From Pelargonium tetragonum (lineage: Eukaryota; Streptophyta; Magnoliopsida; Geraniales; Geraniaceae): a DNA stretch of 64,000 bases. The notes beneath the pieces are model-generated. The model was not told the DNA's origin, did no database searches, and saw only the letters and a list, made by a program, of their open reading frames with translations. Position 1 is the stretch's first letter. Each line of letters opens with the position of its first letter. Both the position numbers and the translations under genes were made by a program. Below are positions 48,340 through 60,815 of this stretch, piece after piece. The DNA lies in assembly GCA_036897445.1 (NCBI GenBank), contig JAYMTL010000079.1:1-64000 (forward strand), given 5' to 3'.

Positions 48340-51300
48340 AATATGAAACTGCAGCGAGCAGGGACTACTAACTCACTTGAAAAGTATAAGCCAGCCCTAA
48401 CCTAATATAAGTATAAGTAAACTCGGCTATAAGGAACAAATCTATGACATAACAGGGGGTATTCAGTCTTCCTATCTCGATTTTAACGACTCCCCCAGTG
48501 ATTGTAAGAAAGGAAATATTAGAAATAGATAAAATATAGAGTTTTCTTACTTTACACGATAAAAAAAGAGAAACTACGGATACGCGCTACTTTAGTACTT
48601 TCCTTTGTTCTAACCAGTAGCTAAATATTGGTGAACTCTTTCTGATTAGCTATACCTCGAATACCACTTATTGTATTGAGACGAGTCTTTTATATAAAAG
48701 TCTATGGGTACCCTTTGATTTTATAGAGGCTTTGTTATCAAATTGGAAACGAAAATGATAGGACCCTTTACTTTCATTTAAACTTAAATGCTTGACTTCC
48801 TCCTGTAGAGCTAAAAGGAATCTAGACGAATCAAGATCCTGCTGAAGTTTATACCTAGAATATAAATTACTTATAGTTCGAGTACCCATTAGGGTTTCCC
48901 CGCTCAACGAGCGCCGATTTTACTATATAAATTTGAATTGCTTGCTTTATAGATATCCCATTCACAGCAAGTAGTTTAGGCTATCAAAGAGTACCACAAA
49001 AGGAAACCCATAACAATTAGACTCAAATTCCTCATGACTTATATACTTGGGAGAACCCGCTCTACTCGGCAAACCCAAAGCCTAAAAGGGCATGCCCTAT
49101 TCTTAACCTTAGACTTCACTTCTTATTATTACCTGCCAGCTACACGTTAAAAGTGAAAAGCTAGGAATTTCTCCTTTCATACGCTTGAACCAGAAACCAG
49201 AAGAAAGTCAGACTAAAAAAAGAGGTTCTAATGCCACAATTTATAGGAATAGGTCAGAAAGAGAGTAGGAAATCTCTCTACTTACTTTAATATTCCCAGT
49301 CTCGTTAACCGGTTAACCTAGAAAAGACTGATAAGAGCGCCACTCTAAACCTCTTATTTTAAGAGTTTCATACAAGTTTACTACTTTTGGCGTATAGGGC
49401 AATCCTACTTCGAAAGCTTGATACGTTTTTTAGCTAGAAATGAGTTTCTTGATATAGCCCGTCTAAATAAATAAAAAAGACCGGTTCAAGCTAAACTTTC
49501 AGTACGAAAAGACCTGGGTTTCTAACTTCTGAATCTCCTTTTTTTTATTTAATGGAAGACTCTGTACGCTTCCTCTTAAACAAAAAAAGAGGAAGAAATT
49601 GAGTTGATTATAGAAAGAAACTTACCTAGAACCTCCTACTTACTAAAAGAAACCCTGACATATTTCTATGTAATATTTAGAAATGAACAGGTTCGAATCC
49701 CCTCTTATAAAATCCGGGAAATCCAAATATCCCCTAAGTTTTCTCTTCAAATTAGACTTCCTTTACTCTATTTTTAAGCCCGACATAGGAGACGCTCGTT
49801 TAAAAGCATTCTAGAATACCCTTAGATCTCTATTTCAATTCAATAGCAACTACCTACTTTAAAGCTTTGGGTCGAAGACTTCTCAGTATAAGTCCCCAAT
49901 AGAAACTCCCTATTCACTTTCTTAAATTAGGGCCTTGCATTCACTAGATATCCATCCGGCAAAGGAGCTTGTAAAAGCAACCCGTATACGCATAGCTCAA
50001 ACTTTTAAGAGACTTTTGTATAACTCTAAAAAGAGAATTTCCGACAAACTCCCTTTTTGTTACCCTACCCTTTTAAAACAATTAAGTAAGGAACCCTTTA
50101 ATATAGGAGGCTACAGAGGTTTTCCAGAAAGCAAAGGGATTCCTTAAACAAAACTATACCCTAGAGGATAATTCCTTAACTTCAACTCGTTTAATCCATA
50201 TAAGGATTCAGGCATAAGTCTTGATACCTTCTTAACCCGAGAGTAGGGAAGTATCTAAAATAAGGAATCGCTTAAGTTAATAGAGAGCTCTTATTGCCTT
50301 CTTCTATCCAAAAAAGATATTAAATATCTCTCTTCTTTTCATTCGGGTACACTTATTAAATGAAAGATTCAAGATCTTCTAATCAGTTAATACAAGGATA
50401 CTCCACTTCCGATGATAAAGGTTTAAAACCGGATGAATCTGGTTTTAAGAAAAGTTATACCGCGTTGATATAAAAGGGGAGCCTTACACTGAGTGCCCCC
50501 ATTATCTTAAGATGAATTTCTTAATTTTCTAGTTTTTTCCTATATTATGTTAGTTAAAAGAACTTGTGGGTTAAACAAAAAGTTGTATAGTACTCTATAT
50601 GATCCAAAACTAACTCCCTAGTAACTAGCTATACGCTTTTTATTAGTTCCTTTTCTGGGAGCTTCTTGCTAAATTGTGAGCGCAAAAAATCTTGTTAAAA
50701 CCGAATTGTAAAAAAAGGAAGAATTCCGTATGCCTCGTGGCTTGGTCGGTTAAGTATATCTGAGTGTTGGTAGATTTCTCATTTATTATAAAGTCTAATT
50801 CGGATCTTCCTTTCTGCCTTTACTCGCCCCAAAATAACTAGTACAAATTGTAAACTCACACTAGGACCATTAAAGTAATGGAGGCTTATAAAAAGTTGAA
50901 ATATCCTTAAATAACAGAAAATTTGTTCTTCTTTATTCCCCATCCCTCCGTATTCCCGAAATTCATTTAGCTCTCTTTTTCCTTAGTCTTTTTTTTTTAA
51001 CCAGAATACATAAGTTCAAGTCGTACACTAAACTAAAAGAAAAGAGAATGCCTCCTTAGAAAACTAGGGCCTATAAGAAAGTCAAAGGCTCTCCATAACT
51101 AAAAAAAAATCCTTTAACATATAAAGGTTACCTAAATCTAAATCCGATGCTTTACAATGCATCGAGCGTCCGTTAATTGATTTAAGATATAAACCGAATT
51201 TCTTCTTCTTTTTAAAATTGACTTTGGCCGGAGGGAGTGGGATAAAGGAGCCTTTGTAATTTCAACTCAACCGGGTTTTTATCTGTTACCTTAATACCAC

Positions 51301-51824
51301 TTAACCGATACTCCTCGTTTTTAAGTACTAAGGAAAGCCTCTGAATTAAAGCGAATTTAAGGAGTCTTTTTGTTATATTATATACGGGATTGAAAGCCGA
51401 GCTTTGGTTGATGTAGGAATTTGAGAACCCCCCTTATTTCATTCTATGGTATTACATACTTTTCAGTACTTTAAAACTGATAGTCATTTTCCTCTAATAA
51501 GCCGGAACACTTTTTATAAATAAAAACCTGTATACATTTTTTTAGGGGAACCCAGGAGTAATGGAGATCAAAAAAATTCACGTTATTCTAAATCTTTTGC
51601 CGATACCTTGGATACCTTGATTGAAAAAAGTGTATTGAAGTCCCCTTTCAAATTTCTAAGAGAACTAGACTCAAATAGCGAAGGAACTCTTTTTAAGTTA
51701 CGCACGGAAACTCCGTAACCTATTTCATGTTTTTACCACTCTTTAGGAACTTTTGCTCGTGTTTACTTTACTAGACCCATTGGGTGGTGGTTATTATCTA
51801 ATTCTATAATATAAGAGGCTTTGA
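48340..51824. other. unassigned DNA
   Basis: No gene is recognisable. CTTGGTCGGTTAAGTATATC near 50741-50760 resembles both a tRNA D arm and the reverse complement of the E module end. A lone T-loop-like GGTTCGAATCCCC lies near 49688. Confidence 0.5.
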
Positions 51825-51890
51825 AGGATCCGTGCATTAGAGCAAAGCGTCCTAAACCTTAAGTCGTCGGTTCAAATCCTGTCAGTCTAA
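51825..51890 (+). pseudogene. tRNA-like stretch with a T-arm motif
   Basis: The stretch holds GCATTAGAGC, which resembles a D arm, then a region around TCCTAAACC that could be an anticodon loop, then GTCGGTTCAAATCC, which resembles the T arm of several plant organelle tRNAs. Pairing in the T stem is partial and no acceptor stem is clear. Its identity cannot be assigned. It may be a decayed tRNA or a chance match to the T-loop consensus. Confidence 0.35.
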
Positions 51891-53654
51891 TTTATTAAGA
51901 GGTTTTCAACAGAATACAGTCTGAGAATTCAAATTTAGAAGTTAAGATAGTTCTCTTAGAAATTGAAGTCTAAAGATATCCCATATAAAGAGGGCTCGAG
52001 AGGCAGTATAGCTAGTTTTTTAAGTAAGGGCTCTCAAAGTTCAGGTCAACAGTAAAAAATAGAAACTATACCTTCTTAAAAAAATCTTAAAATAAGGTCT
52101 TCAACGAGCAAACGCGTAGTCTATAAATAAGAAAGAAGGGCCCTTGGAGTCGCCTTTACACAATAAAGAATCTTTCTTTGCAAGATAAAAACAAAAAGAA
52201 GCTCATGGGGAAATAAGTTTGGAGATAAGTCTACCACAAGAAAATTGAACTTGAAAGGAATTCCATTTCAAACTCAAGATACTTTTATCACCTTGCTGCT
52301 ATAATTACTAAGCTCAGGGCGGATTAAAGAAACTCTAATAAATGTATTAAAAAGAAGTGAATTCCCCTATTTTGGGACTTCTGTAAATTAGTAAAATCAA
52401 ACCCCTTTTGTTGCGTATGTCGCGTAAAACTCTACTCCTGCTTGGGAACTACTAAAAAGTTTTTCTTGAACTTTTGTCGAGGCCCAATGCAAGATAGTGC
52501 CGGTGACAGGACTTCTACTTATACCTTTCAATGTCATAACTAAATAAAAGTAACTGAAGATCTCTAAAAATGTGGTCAAAGATATAGGAAACCTTAGATA
52601 ATATTTAGATAAGATAAACAAAGGACACATCACCATCTTCAAGTACTCTAGCAGCTGGCATAAACTAGTAGGCTTTGGCTATTTAGTAGAAAGAAAGTAT
52701 ATGGATATACACGGTTTAACTTATACAAGATTTTTCGTTTGACTGAGGGATACCTATCATCTTTTTTTTTAATTACTTTAATAAATAAAGAAACCTCTGG
52801 TAGGTTTTTGTTAGTGACTTATTGTGTTGTTTCAACGAGATGTTATCTGTTACCCTAAACTTTTCTTTCCTGTTGGGTTTTCTTTGATAAACCTTTTTAG
52901 GTCCAGACAGGAGCATTCTCCAACTATGATAAAAGTAAACGGGGACCTTATTTTAGTTTAGACTAAGTATATTTTATTCAAACCATAACAATTTCAAAGT
53001 ATATACTTAAAGGGGCTCCTAGGATTATTCTGATACGCTGGATTCCTGGTTAAGTAAGAGAGTTGAGTAGGTAGGGAGAAGTCTAAGCAAGGAGAAGAGA
53101 TAAGAAATGTCTTGAGTACGCGTGTAAAGTAGATCCCTTAGGAAAGGTTAGAGCCCTTAAAAGTCTAATAAGAGGGCATAGCTCCAAAGAGTAAGACGAT
53201 AAAGGGAGTCCATCTATAAGAATTCTGGGTTCCACCAATCGAATAAAGTCTAGAGTTTGAAAGAAAAGAGGAATCGAAGTCTTGAAAGAAGAAAGAGTAG
53301 AAATTCTTTTTTATTTTCTATTTATAAGAGAAAGAGTGCTTGAGCTCTGAGTCTGAGAAGTGCTGTGGGATTAGAGATTAGAACTGTGCATTGTCTTAGT
53401 CGTTCTTTTAAGAAATTCATATCAAATGAAGTAAGTGATTAGGCCCTTAACCTGAATCAAAGAAGGAATTCCTTTCAAGAGGCAGTGAGGAGGTTTTTAT
53501 AGTTCTGCTTATGGATCTTAAAGGGCCTTCTTCTAAAGTGAATCTAAAATCTATAATATTTAGGATAGTAGGGCAGGAAACAGAAAAAACTTAGTCAAAA
53601 CTGATGTTAAAGATGCCTGGGATAAAACCCTCAACTATAACGAGACTCTGGGTA
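51891..53654. other. unassigned DNA
   Basis: No module or gene was identified. A perfect palindrome AAGGGCCCTT occurs at 52137-52146. The 81-codon minus-strand frame at 52397-52642 resembles nothing I know. Confidence 0.5.
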
Positions 53655-53745
53655 TAAACTGAAGCATTGTTCTATTGAATCCTAAACAGGTTTCTTAGCT
53701 TTGGCTGGAAAATCTTTGGTTTCCTGTAATGAAGTAGTTGCTATT
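53655..53745 (+). repeat. module B copy 7
   Basis: All three boxes are present: GCATTGTTCTATTGAATCC, then a short spacer, then TTTCTTAGCTTTGGCTGG. A G-like stretch follows near 53790-53890, as in other places where B precedes G. Confidence 0.6.
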
Positions 53746-54614
53746 TTACCAGTTTCTTTGTTACTGACTTTTGTATTCGTTTTATTGGGGTTAGAGGAGA
53801 GAGGGGCTATCTCGTAGTAAAGGAATTAGTCTATAGGAAGTAGAGGGTAACCGGGGATTCCTGTTGTTATGTGTCTTAGTCTTTAGTCTGTAGTTAGTAT
53901 TTTAGGGGAGTCTAGGGTTAGTTCGTAAGTGCGTTGGATTTGAGTACTGAAGTCAATTCTGTAAAGAAGATGGGTTTCCTAAAAAAGAATAAAAACAACG
54001 AAATGTTGACTTTACAAGCTCTATAGAGGATTCTCAATACTAAACTAAGGAAGGTCTTAAAAAGAAGACATTAGGGCTGTGAAAGAGTAATTAAAAAGGT
54101 ACAGTCTTTTCGATAACGTTAACGTAGGGATTCTTTACTTTGACACGTATTCCTGGGTTCTTATCCTTTGGGAGTCAAAGTTTTTCGTGGAAAGTCATTT
54201 TTAGATTAGACTTGAACGGGAGTATCTTGATCTGGCTAAAAAGACAGTAAAAATTTCTTAGTTAAATTGGCTGAGAATAGGTTTTATAAGATAGATAATT
54301 ACTCGATACCTCACTAAAGGAGATTCTAGATATAAACTTCGTGTTTGGGTTGAAAAGTATAAAGAGGCGCTTTATAGTGTATGTTTCTTCGTTTCCAACT
54401 CTCAAGAAGCAGTTAAAGTTAATAAAGTCGGATAATGCAACATTTTTCGTATTCCTTTGCTAGACCAAGTGTTAGAAGCTTTTACGTTTACAGAGATATA
54501 GATTGACTAGCCTTTCGGGTTAGGTTAATAAAGTTCAGTAGGTAACCCGGGCTTGTAGGTAGAATTTCTCAAGAAAGGGTTTATTCTGAAAAGAGGGGAT
54601 CTTAAGGGCAGTAG

Positions 54615-54705
54615 TAAAGGCTATTCTAGATAGTGCGGCATTATCTTATTGAATCTGTATTCCTTGTTTCTTTGACCGGAAAGCTTTTCCTTGATTATAA
54701 AAGTA
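54615..54705 (+). repeat. module B copy 8
   Basis: It reads ATTCTAGATAGTGCGGCATT, then CTTATTGAATCTGTATTCC, then TTTCTTTGACCGGAAAGC. The lead-in and GCATT box agree closely with the copy at 60730. It is only about 1 kb from copy 7. Confidence 0.6.
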
Positions 54706-57700
54706 ATTCAGCAGCCGCGCCCTTTCGTTGCAGTGTATAGGCTCTCCTCTGCTTTTAGTTTAGGTATGTAAAACTCTGTCTATCTCTAAGAGTATCAAAC
54801 CCACCTTTATATGATAATGATCAAAACTTGCGGAATACCCAAGACTAGCATTAAAAACTTTCCCTTATATCTCTGCTTTTACTAAACTAAGAAAAAGAAT
54901 TTAGGATTTCAATAAAAAGGGCCCCGGTCCCTTATAAAACCGGATTTCCTATAGCTTTCAGCTTACCCACCTAAGAAATTCTTTATTGACTTCTGTAACT
55001 TTCTTAATACTCAGAACTTGCATCTTATGTCTTCTATTAGCTAGACTCTGTATCCCCGAATTTCGTATCTTGATAAAATTTCTTAGTCTTCAAACCCGTA
55101 TCTTACTTGCTTGGGTCCCCCTTAAAAACCTTAACTTGCCTAAGATAAGTGTATAGTTTAAACGGAAAGGGGAATCCACTTTTGCCATATACTTAAAGGC
55201 TTTTCTCTAAGATAAGGCGGGTCAAACTCCCTTTATGTATCTCTTTTTTGAGCTTATACTTACGTTATATCATATGACTTTCTTTGCTTTCTTCTTTCTA
55301 TTAACTTACCCCTTGTTATGAGCTTTCTGTATCTGTATACTTCTCCTTGGGACTGCTATGCCGGTCTTTACAGGGCTTTTTCTTACGAGTAGTAGACTCT
55401 TGCTAGTATTGTCTTAGTCTTATGGTTCTTACGTTGCCTGGACTTACTCTATTTCTATGTCTTACTGGGTTTCATCAAACTAAACTAAGAGACAGAGCTG
55501 TAGAATTTTAGTGTAGTGAGTGGGAACGGGCTTTTAAGGAAGAAAGTGGGTACTCTTGGGGGTCCATTTCAACTCAATTAGATTCGTTTGTACTTCTTTA
55601 GTTTAGGGGTACCTTGTTTTTAACAAGTATACTCTTATTTATCGCGAGTAGTCTAATAGCAGGGTATAAAAGGAATGAAAGACTTAGTAGGTTCCATGGG
55701 GGCTGCTTTGGAATACCAATTTTGTAAAAAGGGTGCTGTTTCTTATCTTTATAGTTAAGTATCTCTACCTCTACAGGACAGGAAAAGTGCTTAATTTGTG
55801 ACATCTTGTTCTTTTTAATTAAGGGGCCCTGACTCTTAAAAAACTCTGGGTACACGGAGGTTTGACTCAAATAAGGTGAGAATTGTCTATATTCTTACAG
55901 AGAGACTTGATTCTCAACGAAATCTTAAGTAGTCTAAAACCCGGAAAGGAAGACTTAACAAAGTCTACCTTTTGGGTTATAAAAAAGCGTATTACACTCA
56001 CGACCTAAAAGTGCGAATAGAGGAGTTATCGCGAGACTTAACAAATTAAGGCTTTCCTGAGCTAAAGTTATAAGCAGAGTTCGGTAAAGAGTCAGTCTAT
56101 TCTCTAGTGAATAATGTAAGAATCTGCTTTTGCTGACAGTTATAAACCTTACTTACCTTTCTATTTAAAAGAGTCAAAGTTTACTCGATCTAATTTGAGA
56201 AAGCTCTTGACTCCAAAAATTTTTATAAAATTTAGGGGTTGTCCTAGGAAATTGCTACATTGTGCCTACTTTACTTACTCTTATTCTATTCTTATTTTTG
56301 AAATAGAAAAGATTTAGGCTTTGTTAACCCTGGTTAACAAGTACAAGAGCCTCTTAGATGATATACCGGATACCCGGATTCAGGAAGTAACTAAGAATTT
56401 CTTAGAGTCATAGATATCTTAGATGGAAAAAAATTCCTTGGGCTTTAGTTCTTCCCTGACTTTTATTTGTAGCGAACTCCCAAAATTCTGATCTAAAAAA
56501 ATCGAAGTATGATGCATTGTTTAATTAGATTAGTACTTTCCTTCTTTTTCAGGCATCTCAAGCTGTAGTCTAATATTTAGTTCATCTCAGGGGTTTCGCT
56601 TTAAATAGTAGGAATTTGGTATTGTTCTAATTAATTAATCCAGATTCATTCTTTTTAAAACTTCCGTAATCTTGTTTTTATAAGTTAACTCCACTTTACT
56701 TTATTCTCAGCTTTCTTTAAAAAAGTAAATAAAAAAGAGTGGGAATTCGCTTTTTAAAGGTCTTTTTTTTTGAATAAGGTTAATAAAGCGCACCTTAGCC
56801 TATTCCCCGGAGTTAGTCAAATATTAACAATTAGAATAATCTCGTAAAAAAGATTAAGAAAAACAAAACTAAGTTAAGAAGTGAAGAAGACTTTTGAAAA
56901 GGGATTTTCTTTCTATCCATAAGGCCTTTATATAGCTATCCTTTCTGTTCCTTGTCGCTAAGATTTTCTATTGCTTTTTAAATCTTAAATAGTAATACGG
57001 TAAGAAACTTTTAGATAAAGAAAGGCTTCTGGTTTTTTTATTCAATTCTATAAGAAAGGAAACCTATTGAAATTTTAATAGATAGGAAGTTCTTGTTGTA
57101 TTAGTTGACTTCTTTCATTCAAGGCAAAACAATTTTAGAATCAAAATTCTGAGTTCAAGTATCACACTATTCTAACTAGAAGAGAATTCCGGTACTCTTT
57201 AATAAAGAAAAAGAAAGGATTCTCCTTAAAAATTGCCTGATATTACGAGTTCTTTTAACTAAGTATTAAGTTCTCAGACTAATAAACCTCTAAAAAACTC
57301 AGTCAAAAGCCAGTACCCCAGACTTTTTTTTTTTTCAAACTCGAATGTAATATCAAGGATAAGATCTTTACATTAAATACTACAGCTAAAAATCCGAGCT
57401 TTTTATTAGCTCCTGTTAATGAAAAAAACAAATTAGATCTTCCGAGCTCTAAGTCCGAAGTAACTACACGAAAAAGGAGCCCTCGTGTTTTTAGTAATCC
57501 ATTTTCATTCTCTTTTTTAGATTCTTGTTTTAGATGCTGCAATACTCTTAAGTACGTTTACTTGAAACTTAATAGAGACCCGAGTCCCTCTGTGAAGCAT
57601 TGTAACAAAGTTCTTTATACTTCCCGTAATTGTTGAATACTAAAGACCCCTTGTAGAAAAAAAGGAACTTAACCCAGTTTTCATTTGGGTTAAATAGGTA

Positions 57701-60700
57701 GGCGCTCTATTAAAGATAAAGAATGATAATTGCTATTTACTTTTCTTGATTACAGGACTGAAAACCCTGCAGCTCCCAACTGGATTAGTGAGTTAGCCTT
57801 AGAGGGGTTCTCTTTCTATTGAAGGGAAAATCCGAAGTGAAAATCCTTTTTTAGAGTCTAACTGGGAGCCGCTCTCGTAAAGTCAAAATTACTTAGATAG
57901 AATTAGAAAAGGTTCAAGGTTACTAGAGTCTTTACTGAATCTGTTACCTGAAAATGCATATTATTAACCACGGTTCTAATCGTATTCCTTTTTAGGTTCA
58001 AGTCCTGCAAGAGTACTTATCAAAGCACTCTGTACTAGAAAGGTTTTGCGTTAATTTAAGTTTGAGTTCAAAGCTCAGTTTAGAATTAACTAAAAAAGAG
58101 AAAGACAGAGATAAGAGCCAAGAGTCGTCTTGCTTTTTCCGTGCCTAGCTTTTGGAATTTTACAAGCATGACTCATCTCAAAAATTCTAGAGTCAAGTGG
58201 AAATCACATGGTTTACGCTTCTCGACTTTATCTTTTTTAAGAAGCCCCTTTTGTAGTACCAAGAGGTAAAGACTCCTTAAAAATTCCCTTCATGAAATTC
58301 ATAACGAGCCAGCCTTCTCAGCTCAACCCCTTCAAATTGCCGGGATACATGATAATAAGGATCTCGTTCAAATTTGAGGGTACAATTCTAGTAAAAAGAA
58401 ATGAAACAAAGGCGACTGACCGCCCTTAACAATAAAAAAGGACTTCTTTTTTGCCTATACCCAAGCTCGGCTCCTATAGATTAGGTGATGAAGCATTTTT
58501 TTCTAAAAACTCGATACCAATTCTAAAGTTAAGGTAGACTTTTAGGGATTTAACATGTATAGCCGGACTCCTTTTTCTTAACAAACTCCCTGTCAAACCT
58601 ATGGAATTCTATCTCAAAACAAAAGAAGGCTCAAACTCCTGAAACTGAAGTGCTTACCATTTAGGTTAGGGATATAAGATTCTACTTTGAAGTCAACCCT
58701 CAGAATAAGAATCACTCGGGATAAAGAATTTTGTTTCTTTAGATCTATAACCTCTACCCCTATTTAGTTCAAATCCCCCAAAACTCTATTAACAAATCAA
58801 GTTCTACCTTTATACTTGGAAACAAAGTAGCATAAATACTCCTGAATTTCTTAATTGAATTGAATGAAAGACTTCTTAAACAGTCAAAGCTAAGAAAAAG
58901 GAAGGCATATCCATTCAAACTCTAGGTTTGCTTCTACAAATACAGGAAAAAGGGGAACTCTCCCTAGATAAACTTGTATCAATTTCTTAAATATCTTCAG
59001 AAAACTAACTAACGCTACACTTCAGAAAGTCTTGAGAAACAAAAAACTCCACCTTTATTGGTAAAAGGCTCTTTCGATCTAGTAAAAACCCCGGAATCTT
59101 ACTTCGTATGCCCTTTTTGAAAACCTATACTGCGAGCCCCCTAGATTTAAGCTACTCCTCCTAATCAAATCTTTCTATTTATAAAAGACAGACAAGAAAC
59201 GCGCATATAAGTAAGAGCAACCCCTGACTTGAATGTAAAAGAATGCCCGATCAAATGAAGCCCTGGGTCTCTTCAGATTCAGTAGAACAAGACCAGAATA
59301 TCTATCTAGAATGCCAATTCTTTCTAATTTGGGTACTCAGTCAAAGCCCCGTTTGACCCATTTACCATCAAGATTGACGAGAGACTTCTCTAACCTACTT
59401 CCTTAGATCTATCTCTCCTTTGTGATTTGTGACCCGACTCTAGTTCTTTCTTTAGTAAACTGACTCGCTTAGAAATTGATAGGTACTTATTCTTGCTCCT
59501 AAACACCTCCTCAACCATTTCAGATTGAGAGCTATACCAGAACTCTGTGTCACTAGCTTACTAACTGTCCGCTATCTAGTTAGTACAAACTTCAAACTCT
59601 AAAGAATAAAAGAAAAAAGTTCTATCTCATACTCCGAAACGTAAAAACAAGAGCTGCACCTTCGTTTACTACCCTGATCACTTTAAAACTCCCTTCACCG
59701 GCCGGAATAAATATAGAAAAGACAGTCACTCAAGAGGGTGATAATCATCCCAACTCCTAGGTCAGACAGGAAAAAGGATCCCCTTCCTTTCATATTTGAC
59801 TGCATTACTCAATCCTAACTAACTAGACTCTTGCCACATTCCCTTTTGACTTGCTGAGAGAGCTGCCCATAGACCCATAACTTTCCTTTAAGTACACCCC
59901 CCCAAAATTTTCTTCTTCATAAACTAAAAGCGAAGGATTTTCTTAGGGAAACAACCTTAACTTATTCGCTGTAAACGCACTCACTTCAACTTAGTTTACA
60001 GTATCTGGAGAAATCCTGCCAACCTGGAAATATTAGAAAGGAACCTACCTTGAAAAAGGACTATCTCCAGCCCGTATAAACTAGTCAATTTGCCTTAGAC
60101 TTAGACCTGTACTCGTCAAAACCTAAAATCTACTAAAAGATCTGCAATAAGGTACCCCTTAAGATTAAGAAGACTTTCTTAACCAGCCTTAAGGGGCCCT
60201 TGCTATATCCATCCAACTAAGGAAAGCTCTAATCTAAGATAGTAGACCTGTAAAATCCCGGATCTAAGACTCTCTATCTTCAAATCACCTGCCGACTCTA
60301 GGTCCCTTTTTTTTATATAGTTATGAAACTCCCTGAAACTGGAAACCTACTAAACAGGAACACACTAAAATTGACATTAGAAAGAAATGCTTCCCAGAAA
60401 CGACAAATAGAACTAGGATCTTACTTAAAAAAAGAGGCTTTAGTTACAAAATCTATATACTTTTGACTCTTATATATAATATAAAACGGGATTTCTTATT
60501 TGAATCCCTACGGCTCGACATATTGGAAATTAGAAGACTCCTATCTTCCCTAGAAACCTCCTACTAAGAAGGTGACAGCTGCCTATCCTGCTAATACAAA
60601 GTCAACAGAATACAAAAACAAGGTAAGTATAAGAGTGTTGAATAAAGAAAAAAGGAATACGAAAGAGACTGAATCCTGTCAAATAGAAAAAAAGACCCTT

Positions 60701-60729
60701 AAAGTTATACGAAGAGCATAAAAAACTCT
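54706..60729. other. unassigned DNA with scattered B traces
   Basis: The partial B core at 58865, a weak minus-strand B-like stretch near 59190-59290 (sharing AAAAGACAGAC with 3640-3655), and F-like C/T-rich wording near 55270-55460 were noted. A lone T-loop-like AGGTTCAAGTCCTGC lies near 58000. No intact gene is seen. Confidence 0.45.
58865..58910 (-). repeat. module B core, minus strand, partial
   Basis: Only the core is clear: on the minus strand TTTTTCTTAGCTTTGACTG, nearly the same as in copies at 9455 and 19655. The GCATT and GAATC boxes are not recognisable upstream. It may be a truncated copy. Confidence 0.45.
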
Positions 60730-60815
60730 AGATAGCAATGCGGCATTGTCTTATCGAATCCCTAATCTGTTTTATTTACTAGATTTTAGTTGAAAAGGAT
60801 TTTCTTATTATATAT
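60730..60815 (+). repeat. module B copy 10
   Basis: It has CTAGATAGCAATGCGGCATT, then GTCTTATCGAATCCC, then a diverged core around TAGATTTTAGTTGAAAAGG. The first 40 bases match copy 8 well. Confidence 0.6.

Noticed and set aside
49684-49712. T-loop-like GGTTCGAATCCCC suggesting a tRNA
   Set aside because: Stem pairing is poor and no D arm, anticodon arm or acceptor could be found upstream at the right distance.
57995-58020. AGGTTCAAGTCCTGC, like the T arm of trnK
   Set aside because: No matching anticodon arm or acceptor is visible upstream. It is too short to call.
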